A stretch of DNA of 64,000 nt from CADEDH01 sp039029735 (GTDB lineage Bacteria > Actinomycetota > Acidimicrobiia > Acidimicrobiales > SZUA-35). Below are positions 8,554 through 15,247 of this stretch, in pieces. The notes beneath the pieces were generated by a model. That model was not told the origin of the DNA and did no database searches. It was given only the letters and a program-made list of their open reading frames with translations. The stretch spans positions 186,001 to 250,000 of the forward strand of contig JBCCFL010000002.1 in NCBI GenBank assembly GCA_039029735.1. The letters are read 5' to 3'. Both the position numbers and the translations under genes were made by a program. Each line of letters opens with the position of its first letter. The stretch's first letter is position 1.

Positions 8554-9081
8554 CTAGGTCACCTGGTTGACGATCTCGCAGTTGCTGGCGGCGGTGTCGC
8601 CGACGACTTCGTCGGTGGTGCCGCCGTTGCAGGTGTCGAAGCCGTCGTTGCCAGCGCGGAAGTCGTCGCCGGCATCACCGTTCACCGTGTCGTCGTTCTG
8701 GCCGCCACGAACGGTGTCGTTCCCGTCGCCGCCGCTGACGGTGTCCTTGCCGCCGTTGCCGCTCACGGAGTCGTTGCCTTCGTTGCTCTGCACGTTGATG
8801 TCGTTGCCGCCGCCACCGTTGACGGCGTCGTTGCCGATACCGCCGGAGATGAGGCCGTCGGCGCCGGAGCCGCCCGAGATCGGGAGGCGACGGGTTCACC
8901 TGGGCCACTGCCTTCGAAGTAGGCAATCACCGGGTTGCCGCTGGCGTCGAGCTCCAACGACGCATAGGCGCCCACGTTGCCTGGAACATCGACGGTCGAG
9001 ATGGAGTCGGCCACCACCGGTGCCGCTGACGCCATCGTCATCACTCCCGCGACGATGACCGCCGCGAATCGCCGAGTCCAT
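8554..9081 (-). pseudogene. Broken secreted protein with RTX-type calcium-binding repeats
   Basis: The pieces of one secreted protein lie in different reading frames. A signal-peptide-like stretch (FAAVIVAGVMTMASAAPVVADS) is followed by SLELDASGNPVIAYFEGS, resembling repeated 'LDASGNPVISYY' extracellular proteins. It breaks near 8895-8905 into another frame that carries RTX-like GGxGNDxx nonapeptides (GNDSVSGNGGKDTVSGGDG) and a Cys-containing C-terminus. A TGA blocks the RTX frame immediately upstream of the junction. A good Shine-Dalgarno (GGAGGG at 9091-9096) serves an ATG at 9081 that is in yet another frame, so there are two breaks. Internal deletion during decay or a sequencing/assembly error in a repetitive gene could both explain it. 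Confidence 0.65.
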
Positions 9082-9136
9082 ATACCTGGGCCCTCCCGTG
9101 CCGCGTGACAGCCGTAGGTACTTCGGTTTCGATCTA

Positions 9137-10399
9137 TCAGCCAGCGGTCGGCCCGGCGGCCGCGGTCGCACGGCGGCGGGTGAGGTGGCGGCGTTCGGCG
9201 GTGTTGGTGGTGAGCATGAGGGCCGTGTCGAACGCGGCCAGGGCGTCGTCGGTGCGGTGAAGCGTGCCGAGCAGTTCGGCCCTGGCGGCGTGGAACAGGT
9301 GGTAGCGATCGAGCGCCGTCACCTCGTCGAGCGCATCGAGGCCGGCCTGGGCTCCGTCGCGCTCGGCCAGGGCGATGGCCCGATTGAGGGCGACGATCGG
9401 CTCGGGCCGCATCTGCAGCAGGTGGTCGTAGAGCGCCACGATCTGGCCCCAGTCGGTGGCGTCGGCCGACGCCGCATCGGCATGCACGGCGGCAATCGCT
9501 GCCTGGATCTGATACGGCCCAGGCCTGTTGACGGCGAGGCACCACCGCACCAGATCCTGGCCTTCGGCGATCAGGGCGTGGTCCCATCGGCTTCGGTCCT
9601 GATCGGCGAGGCGAACGAGTTCGCCGTCGCGATCGAGACGAGACGGGGCGCGGGCGTGGGTGAGGAGCATCAGTGCCAGCAGGCCCACCGGTTCGGGCTC
9701 GTCGGGCAGCAGCCCGCGCACCAGACGGGAGAGGCGGATTGCCTCGGCGCGCAGATCGGGGCGATCGAGGTGGGGGCCGGCGGCCGCAGTGTGGCCCTCG
9801 GCGAAGACGAGGTAGAGCACAGCGAGCACAGGGCCGAGGCGGCCTGGCAACTCGTGTTGTTCGGGAATGCGGTAGGCGATGTGGTTGTCGCGGATCTTGC
9901 GCTTGGCTCGCACCAGGCGTTGAGCCATCGTCGCCTCAGGTATCAGAAACGCCGCGGCGATCGCCGGCGTGTCGATGCCGGCCACGAGCCGCAACGTGAG
10001 GGCGACCTGGGCGTCGGCCGCGAGTGCGGGGTGGCAGCACAAGAAGATCAGCCGGAGCTGATCGTCGGGCACCACATCGATCGGGCCGAGGTCGTCCGAC
10101 TGCCCACGATTGCTGCGGCCGTCGCCATCGGGATCGAGGTGGAGCGCATGGGCCGCCTCCTGACGTTCGGGGCGGGACCTTTCGCGTCGGATCCGATCGA
10201 TGGCCCGGTTGCGGGCCGTGGTGGTGAGCCACCCTCCCGGGTTCGGGGGCACGCCGTCGACCGGCCAGCGCTCGGCGGCGATGGCGAAGGCATCGGCCAC
10301 CGCATCCTCGGCGGCATCGATGTCGCCGAGGATGCGAACGAGCGTGGCCAGGCAGCGAGGAGCCTCGGTGCGGTAGATCCCTGCGAGATCGAGGCTCAC
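9137..10399 (-). CDS. ECF sigma factor, ECF42 (DGPF-associated) type
   Basis: A 420-residue sigma-70 family factor. Region 2 spans about 10-76 (AEDAVADAFAIAAERWP). Region 4 spans about 113-170 and includes LIFLCCHPAL and the AFLIPEATMAQRLVRAKRKI helix-turn-helix. A long alpha-helical TPR-like C-terminal extension (about 180-420) is the hallmark of ECF42, which has no anti-sigma factor and is thought to be controlled through that extension. It starts with GTG 16 bases after a YCII/DGPF gene, the usual partner and target. It is last in a three-gene cluster. Confidence 0.93.
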   Translation of the reverse strand: MSLDLAGIYRTEAPRCLATLVRILGDIDAAEDAVADAFAIAAERWPVDGVPPNPGGWLTTTARNRAIDRIRRERSRPERQEAAHALHLDPDGDGRSNRGQSDDLGPIDVVPDDQLRLIFLCCHPALAADAQVALTLRLVAGIDTPAIAAAFLIPEATMAQRLVRAKRKIRDNHIAYRIPEQHELPGRLGPVLAVLYLVFAEGHTAAAGPHLDRPDLRAEAIRLSRLVRGLLPDEPEPVGLLALMLLTHARAPSRLDRDGELVRLADQDRSRWDHALIAEGQDLVRWCLAVNRPGPYQIQAAIAAVHADAASADATDWGQIVALYDHLLQMRPEPIVALNRAIALAERDGAQAGLDALDEVTALDRYHLFHAARAELLGTLHRTDDALAAFDTALMLTTNTAERRHLTRRRATAAAGPTAG

Positions 10400-10415
10400 C
10401 CGCTTCCGGCCCCGG

Positions 10416-10763
10416 TCAGAACGACGCGAACGGCCGTACCTCGACCGGCCACCGGCACGCGTCGGACCCCTTGGCCGCCCACTCGAGCGCCGTGTCGAGA
10501 TCGTCCACCTCGATCACCGTGAACCCACCGATCTGTTCCTTGGCCTCGGCGTAGGGCCCATCGGTCATCGACACCTGGTTGCCGTCGGCCCGCACCACGG
10601 TGGCGGAATCGGGCGGAGTGAGCGACCCGAAGAACACCCAGACTCCCGCCTCCTTCAGCTCCTGCTGATGACGGCCCACCCGGGCCATCACGTCCTGGAT
10701 CTCCTCGGGGGGAGGAGGCGGGGCGTCGGGGTCGGCATACACCGACAGCAGATACTGCGGCAT
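10416..10763 (-). CDS. YCII/DGPF-domain protein
   Basis: A 115-residue YCII-related protein. The DGPYAEAKEQIGGF motif is the DGPF signature of proteins encoded next to ECF42 sigma factors. The biochemical function is unproven; the fold is a dimeric ferredoxin-like barrel. Its ATG lies 3 bases downstream of the preceding gene's stop, and the sigma factor begins 16 bases after it, so the genes form one transcript. Confidence 0.93.
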   Translation of the reverse strand: MPQYLLSVYADPDAPPPPPEEIQDVMARVGRHQQELKEAGVWVFFGSLTPPDSATVVRADGNQVSMTDGPYAEAKEQIGGFTVIEVDDLDTALEWAAKGSDACRWPVEVRPFASF

Positions 10764-10766
10764 TGC

Positions 10767-11069
10767 TCAGCCAGCTACGTAGACCGCAACCGGGGAGTTC
10801 ATCCCGGCGCTCGGCGGCCCGTCGAGGAGCGACATGAACTGCTGGTGGGCGGCCTCCATCGCCTCTCCCTGGCCGTGGCCCTGCACGGCGTCCATCGTGG
10901 TGAACAGGGCGAAGAACGAGTACTCGTTCCCCTCACCCTTGGAGTAGGAGTAGAACTCGACACCCTCGGCCTTGCCCACCTCGGCCACCATCGCCTGCAG
11001 CGCAGCGTCCATCTCGTCGTTCTTGCCGTCCTGGCACTTGAAGGTGCCGGCCATCGTGACCTTCGACAT
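10767..11069 (-). CDS. Antibiotic biosynthesis monooxygenase (ABM)-like protein
   Basis: A 100-residue protein of the dimeric alpha/beta-barrel ABM group, which includes small cofactor-free quinol monooxygenases. The pattern MAGTFKCQDGKNDEMDAALQ, then EGVEFYSYSKGEGN and a final helix HQQFMSLL, fits. The start at 11069 is preceded by AGGAG with six-base spacing. It is the first gene of the ECF42 cluster, with 3 bases to the YCII gene. Its substrate is unknown. Its presence suggests the sigma factor module responds to, or detoxifies, a small redox-active molecule (inference). Confidence 0.75.
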   Translation of the reverse strand: MSKVTMAGTFKCQDGKNDEMDAALQAMVAEVGKAEGVEFYSYSKGEGNEYSFFALFTTMDAVQGHGQGEAMEAAHQQFMSLLDGPPSAGMNSPVAVYVAG

Positions 11070-11248
11070 CGTCGTCTCCTTGGTTGGTTGATGTGGTGTG
11101 GATGCCTCGGTCGAGGCCTCCCTCGTCATGTCCACGAACATCGATGCAGGAATCGACACCAGAGGGGAAGAAATCTCGTCGAGGCCGCGCCGCCACCCTA
11201 CTCGGGGGTCGATGTGCCCTCGTCGCTCCCCGCACCGGGACGCGCCTG

Positions 11249-11310
11249 ATCGCCAGGGGCTCGCTGTTCCAGTACTTCAACTACAAGCTCGATCTCTGGG
11301 AGACGATCAC
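11249..11310 (+). pseudogene. Possible TetR-family HTH remnant
   Basis: One plus-strand frame here reads IARGSLFQYFNYKLDLWETI, which matches the end of a TetR recognition helix (typical pattern G[VI]ARGSLFQYFxxKxxL). Upstream residues in the same frame do not give the rest of the HTH and no ligand domain follows, so only a scar remains. It lies in the 277-base gap between the ABM gene and the copper amine oxidase gene. The rest of that gap shows nothing recognisable. The call rests on one motif. Confidence 0.4.
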
Positions 11311-11346
11311 GTCGTCGCCGGGTGAGACCGTCGAACGGTCGCGGCG

Positions 11347-13302
11347 TCAGTGGCAGTGGTCGCCCTTCGATGGGGCGATGTCGAGTGCAGGATTGCGGTC
11401 GAAGAAGCCCCACGGCTTGAGCATGAACCCGAGCGACTCCACCGGCATGATCGGCCAGTCCTCAGGCCGGGGCACGTGGGTGGCGCCAAAGGTGTGCCAC
11501 ACCACAACGTCGGTGTCGTCGATCGACCGGTCGGCCGCGGTCCAGCGGGGGAGACCGTCGCCTCCGGGATGGAGCGCCGGGTAGTTGCCTCCCGGGTGTC
11601 GCTCATCGGCCTCGTAGGGCGTGACCCATAGGTGCTTGTTGGCGAACGCCGCCCGCTTCGACACCGCGGCATTGGCCCCGGCCAGCATCGTCGGTGAGTA
11701 GCCCGGCATGAGCTTGAAGCCGACGGGGTTGCCGGCGGCGTTGGTGCGCGAGGTGTTCTCAACCACCCAGGACCGGCTGGCGGCGGGGTCGGCGAGCCGC
11801 TGGGCCTCGAGCTCTGAGCGGAAGGTGGTCTTCACCGTGTCGAAGGCGTTGGAGTACGGATTCTCCGGACCCTCGGGCAGGGCGACCACGTCCACCTCGC
11901 TCACGGTGTTGGGCCCGTCGTCGAGGTCGAAGTCGAGCCGGAAGCAGAAGAGGTGCTGATGGTGGGGCGCCGCCAGCTCCGGCGAGATCATCGTGGCCTG
12001 GTCGGCCACCTCGCCCGGGTTCATCGCTTGGGTCTGCAGGATCCCAGTCATCTTGACCAGCAGCTCGATCGTGCCGTCGAGATAGAAGTGCCAATAGAAG
12101 GCGTACTCGTAGTTGCCGACCGTTGCGATCGAGCTCACCACGAAACGCCGAGAGCGGCGCACCTCCACGCTGCCGGTGCCGAAGTCGGTGTGCTTCCAGA
12201 GCATCCCGAAGTCCTCTTCGTGGATGCACACGGCGTTGGGTTTGGCGGCCACGTTCCCGTCGGGGTCGGTGTACACGCAGTCGAGGTACCGAATCTCGCC
12301 AAGGCAATCGCAGCCCAGTTCGAGGCTGTTGAGCAGGGCGGCCAGGCCGATCTCACCGGAGTCGAAGGCGTTCTTGAACCAGTGGTTCGTCATGGTGGTG
12401 CCGTACGGAACCACCATGTCGCCGAGTGCCGCCCGGTACAGGATCGGCCGATCCTCGTCGTCATCGTGCCAGGTGATCTGGTGGAGCACGAGACCTTCCA
12501 CCGGGTGCACCGACACCCGCATCGACCACCGCTCCCAGGTGAGCAGGTGACCGTCGACAGTGAAGCCGGGGCCGTCGGGCTGGGTGATGTCGAGCGCCGC
12601 CGGGGTGCGCAGCTCCGTGCCCCCCTCGGTCGCCGCCTCCACGTCGTAGCGGCCGTGGGCCTTGGGGATCGGCACCACGTCGCCGTCGATCAGCTCCACG
12701 AGTTCCTGAGCATCGAAGTCGACGATGGCAACCAGGTTCTCGATCGGGTGGGCATAGCCGTTGTCGTCGGGGCGTTCCCGCACGTAGCTCACGGCGCGGC
12801 AGATGCGCCGGCCCTGGCGGTCAACCTCGGTGTCGAAGTTTCCGGCCGGCCATGGGTCGATCTGGATCAGTTCGGTGTCGGTGATTCCTCGACGGGCCAA
12901 TGCTGCCAGGTACCGCTCGTCAGCCTTCATCACCTGCTCGACGATGAACACCTCTTCGAGGATGAGGTGGGGGAACACGTCGGGGACGTCGGTCCAGGAG
13001 GTGATGGCGCCGGCCGTCAGCGACACGATCACCTCGGAGGTCTGACGGGTGTCACGGTCGTACACCACGAAGCGGGCCTCGCGGTCCCAAGGGTCGCCAG
13101 GAGTGAAGGCCTTCACGATCGCCTTCGGCGGTTCGTTGACCACGGCCGACACGATGCGGAGCCTCGGGGCGAGGCCGCCGTCGCGGGCGCGCAGGATGGC
13201 GACGGCTGCCTCGGTCTCGGCCACTGTGAGGGGTTCGAGCGGGTGGCTCGGGGTACCGCCGACTTCGGTCGACGACGTAGGGGGCGCAGCGGTCTCGGTC
13301 AC
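11347..13302 (-). CDS. Copper-containing primary amine oxidase
   Basis: A 651-residue enzyme oxidising primary amines (tyramine or phenethylamine type) to aldehydes with release of H2O2 and ammonia. The length fits bacterial cytosolic CuAOs. The topaquinone precursor is Tyr398 in VGNYEY. Two copper ligands are visible in H448-Q-H450, and the third is likely in the FGATHVPRPEDWPIMP segment near the C-terminus. No secretion signal is apparent. The GTG start at 13302 has GGAG seven bases upstream; longer in-frame extensions run into unrelated sequence. It stands alone and is flanked by fragments of a TetR gene and an HNH gene, hinting at local rearrangement. Confidence 0.95.
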   Translation of the reverse strand: MTETAAPPTSSTEVGGTPSHPLEPLTVAETEAAVAILRARDGGLAPRLRIVSAVVNEPPKAIVKAFTPGDPWDREARFVVYDRDTRQTSEVIVSLTAGAITSWTDVPDVFPHLILEEVFIVEQVMKADERYLAALARRGITDTELIQIDPWPAGNFDTEVDRQGRRICRAVSYVRERPDDNGYAHPIENLVAIVDFDAQELVELIDGDVVPIPKAHGRYDVEAATEGGTELRTPAALDITQPDGPGFTVDGHLLTWERWSMRVSVHPVEGLVLHQITWHDDDEDRPILYRAALGDMVVPYGTTMTNHWFKNAFDSGEIGLAALLNSLELGCDCLGEIRYLDCVYTDPDGNVAAKPNAVCIHEEDFGMLWKHTDFGTGSVEVRRSRRFVVSSIATVGNYEYAFYWHFYLDGTIELLVKMTGILQTQAMNPGEVADQATMISPELAAPHHQHLFCFRLDFDLDDGPNTVSEVDVVALPEGPENPYSNAFDTVKTTFRSELEAQRLADPAASRSWVVENTSRTNAAGNPVGFKLMPGYSPTMLAGANAAVSKRAAFANKHLWVTPYEADERHPGGNYPALHPGGDGLPRWTAADRSIDDTDVVVWHTFGATHVPRPEDWPIMPVESLGFMLKPWGFFDRNPALDIAPSKGDHCH

Positions 13303-13429
13303 GGTCGGTCTCCAGGGTCGGCACGGGGTGGGCGATACCGGCCGACGGACGCTCGACGACCGGGCCCCAATGCTGTCACAGCACGGTGATGGCCGCCCCT
13401 CCGGGACCGAGGGGATCGGGCGGGGTCTG

Positions 13430-13666
13430 CGCTGTTGGTTGTCACACCGTGTTTCGATCCACCACGTGTGGCCCTGGTCCCGCGGCGGCACAACTGATCT
13501 GTCCAATCTCGTACCGTTGTGTCGCCAGCACCACCACCGGGTGCACGAAGGCGGCTGGCGGATGGAACTCAGCCCGGATCGTCGGTTGTGCATTCGGCGG
13601 CCTGACGGTGCGTGCCACGACCCACCAGTCGGCGCCCGAGCCGGCACCGCCAGGGAACCGCCGTAG
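13430..13666 (+). pseudogene. HNH endonuclease C-terminal remnant (DUF222/13E12-like)
   Basis: This part of the 388-base gap upstream of the amine oxidase gene encodes an HNH core: VSIHHVWPWSRGGTTDLSN, then LVPLCRQHHHRVHEGGWRM. This is typical of the C-terminus of the large actinobacterial DUF222-HNH family. The N-terminal several hundred residues are missing and the sequence before it is not family-like, so this is a truncated relic ending at a TAG (13664-13666). The remainder of the gap holds nothing recognisable. Confidence 0.65.
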
Positions 13667-13690
13667 GGCCTTCGGGGCGGGCTGCGGGGG

Positions 13691-13825
13691 CTAGCCGGAG
13701 AAGGCCGAGGCGAGGGCCTCGCCGACGCCGGTACCAATCCAGAACGAGAGCGCACCGGTGAGCACGGTGATCGCAATCAACGTGGCTTTGGACCGTTCAT
13801 CGAGGTACTGGATCAACTGCCCCAT
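13691..13825 (-). CDS. Small membrane protein, 44 residues
   Basis: A short gene with a strong ribosome-binding site: GGAGG ends 7 bases before the ATG at 13825. The product begins MGQLIQYLDERSKATLIAIT. It has a charged N-terminus, one hydrophobic helix (about 15-33, with a Trp at 29) and a short C-terminal tail ending AFSG. This is a single-pass small membrane protein architecture. The ribosome site and clean topology argue that it is real, but I recognise no family. It sits upstream of, and divergent from, the VOC gene, next to the HNH remnant. Confidence 0.6.
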   Translation of the reverse strand: MGQLIQYLDERSKATLIAITVLTGALSFWIGTGVGEALASAFSG

Positions 13826-13929
13826 TTGACTGCCTCCGAGAGATATCGAGCGTGGTCGACCGAACATAGGAGGAGTCAGCGTTCAGTACAGGTGATGTGA
13901 GGCGCGCTACCCACCGCGATACTGGGGCG

Positions 13930-14319
13930 ATGGCGTCAGCGCACCACCCTCATGTGGCCCACATCGATCACGTGCAGCTTGCGATGCCGTCCGGGCGAGA
14001 GGACGACGCGCGGGCCTTCTACCAGGGGTTGCTCGATATCCCAGAGCACCCGAAGCCTCCTCACCTGGCAGTGCGCGGCGGGTGCTGGTTCGAACGGGGT
14101 GCGCTCAAGATCCATCTGGGGGTCGACGCCGACTTCGTGCCGGCTCGCAAGGCCCACCCCGCCTTGATCGTGGTGGGGCTTCCCATGCTCCTCGCCCGCC
14201 TTCAGGCTGCGGGCGTCACCGTGCGCGACGACGAACCTCTCGACGGCTACCACCGGGCCTACGTTGACGACCCGTTCGGCAATCGCATCGAACTCATGGA
14301 GCCACACCCAGCCCCGTGA
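13930..14319 (+). CDS. Glyoxalase/VOC-family protein
   Basis: A 129-residue vicinal oxygen chelate protein with one or two beta-alpha-beta modules. The opening HIDHVQLAMPSGREDDARAFY and the ending YVDDPFGNRIELMEP are family hallmarks, including a metal-ligand-type His near the start and Glu near the end. The ATG at 13930 is favoured over an in-frame upstream start because the domain begins right after it. The substrate is unknown. It converges on the DUF1963 gene, 22 bases away. Confidence 0.88.
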   Translation: MASAHHPHVAHIDHVQLAMPSGREDDARAFYQGLLDIPEHPKPPHLAVRGGCWFERGALKIHLGVDADFVPARKAHPALIVVGLPMLLARLQAAGVTVRDDEPLDGYHRAYVDDPFGNRIELMEPHPAP

Positions 14320-14341
14320 GTGGCCGAGTGCGGGCGACGGT

Positions 14342-15247
14342 TCAGGAGTACGTCAGCTCGGCCCAGGCCTGTTCGAGATCGCCAGCATGGAGGTGGGCCT
14401 CCTCGATCACCACGATGATCACGCCGAGCGATGGCATCCAGTCGGGGCCGAGGCGCTGATCCGGCGCCAGTTGGAGCAGGGATCGGCGCCGCGATCCGCC
14501 AGCCCGACCGTGGACGCGCAACGGGTCGTAGCCCTGCGGGTTCGGCGTCCCCAAGAGCTGATGTGGTGGCGGCGGGCTGAGTATGTGGGTGTAGGCGATC
14601 CACTCGTCATCGGTGATGCCCGGAGGGCACTCCCACCCGTCGGCGTGGGAATACGTCGACCGCACCGCCATCGCCATCGGCGCCGATGGGGACGAGCGAA
14701 CCGGCGCCGCAGTGTTGGAAGGGTCGTGGGCGGCCGGGTCGGGATCGGCGAACCAGACGGCGAGCGTCCAGTGATCCCCGCTGGTCAGGATGGCGTCGCC
14801 TCCCTCCTCGTCTCGGAGCGCCCACACCTGCAGCAGGCCGTGCTGTGGTAGTTCGTCGAGCCCGCCGGGCCACGGGCTGATCTCGGCGTAGACCTCAGCA
14901 AGGTTCACCTGAGCCAGGAACGTGTAGATCACCGGCGAGTCGGCCGGCGGATGCGGAGGAAGCCGGAACCCCGCAGGAACGTACGGCTGCCCTCCGAATC
15001 GCGACGCCGTCGGATCTTGCGCCGACACGGGACCAGCCGGTGCCAGCTCGATCGCAGGAGACGATCGATCGAGGCATGCCTCCCTCACCCGTGCGGCCAG
15101 CGCAGGTGTGGCCAGTGCCTCGAACCGTTGGCGGTCGGCGTCGAACTCGGCCCGCCGGCGGCGGAGCTCCGCGGTCGCCGCCCGCTGCTCGGCCTGATGA
15201 GCCGCCACCTCAGCTCGCGCCCGTCGCAGCCATCCCCACGGCGCCAT
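14342..15247 (-). CDS. DUF1963 (YwqG-like) protein
   Basis: A 301-residue protein. An N-terminal Arg/Glu-rich helix (about 8-50) is followed by the DUF1963 region, with SRFGGQPYVPAGF, FLAQVNLAEV and LLQVWAL, and a late segment near the middle matching QLLGTPNPQGYDP. The function of the family is unknown. Its ATG overlaps the hrpB TGA (TGATG, 15249-15245), so it is translationally coupled to the helicase gene. Confidence 0.82.
   Translation of the reverse strand: MAPWGWLRRARAEVAAHQAEQRAATAELRRRRAEFDADRQRFEALATPALAARVREACLDRSSPAIELAPAGPVSAQDPTASRFGGQPYVPAGFRLPPHPPADSPVIYTFLAQVNLAEVYAEISPWPGGLDELPQHGLLQVWALRDEEGGDAILTSGDHWTLAVWFADPDPAAHDPSNTAAPVRSSPSAPMAMAVRSTYSHADGWECPPGITDDEWIAYTHILSPPPPHQLLGTPNPQGYDPLRVHGRAGGSRRRSLLQLAPDQRLGPDWMPSLGVIIVVIEEAHLHAGDLEQAWAELTYS

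Noticed and set aside
9098..10522. Long plus-strand frame opposite the ECF42 sigma factor
   Set aside because: Low-complexity composition, no ribosome site, and complete overlap with a clear conserved gene.
11084..11584. Intact TetR-type gene in the gap upstream of the ABM gene
   Set aside because: Only about 20 residues of an HTH end are recognisable; the rest of the frame, which also runs antisense into the oxidase gene, has no TetR features.
11953..13389. 478-residue plus-strand frame opposite the copper amine oxidase
   Set aside because: No domain resemblance and His/Val/Gly-rich bias typical of the antisense of a high-GC gene.
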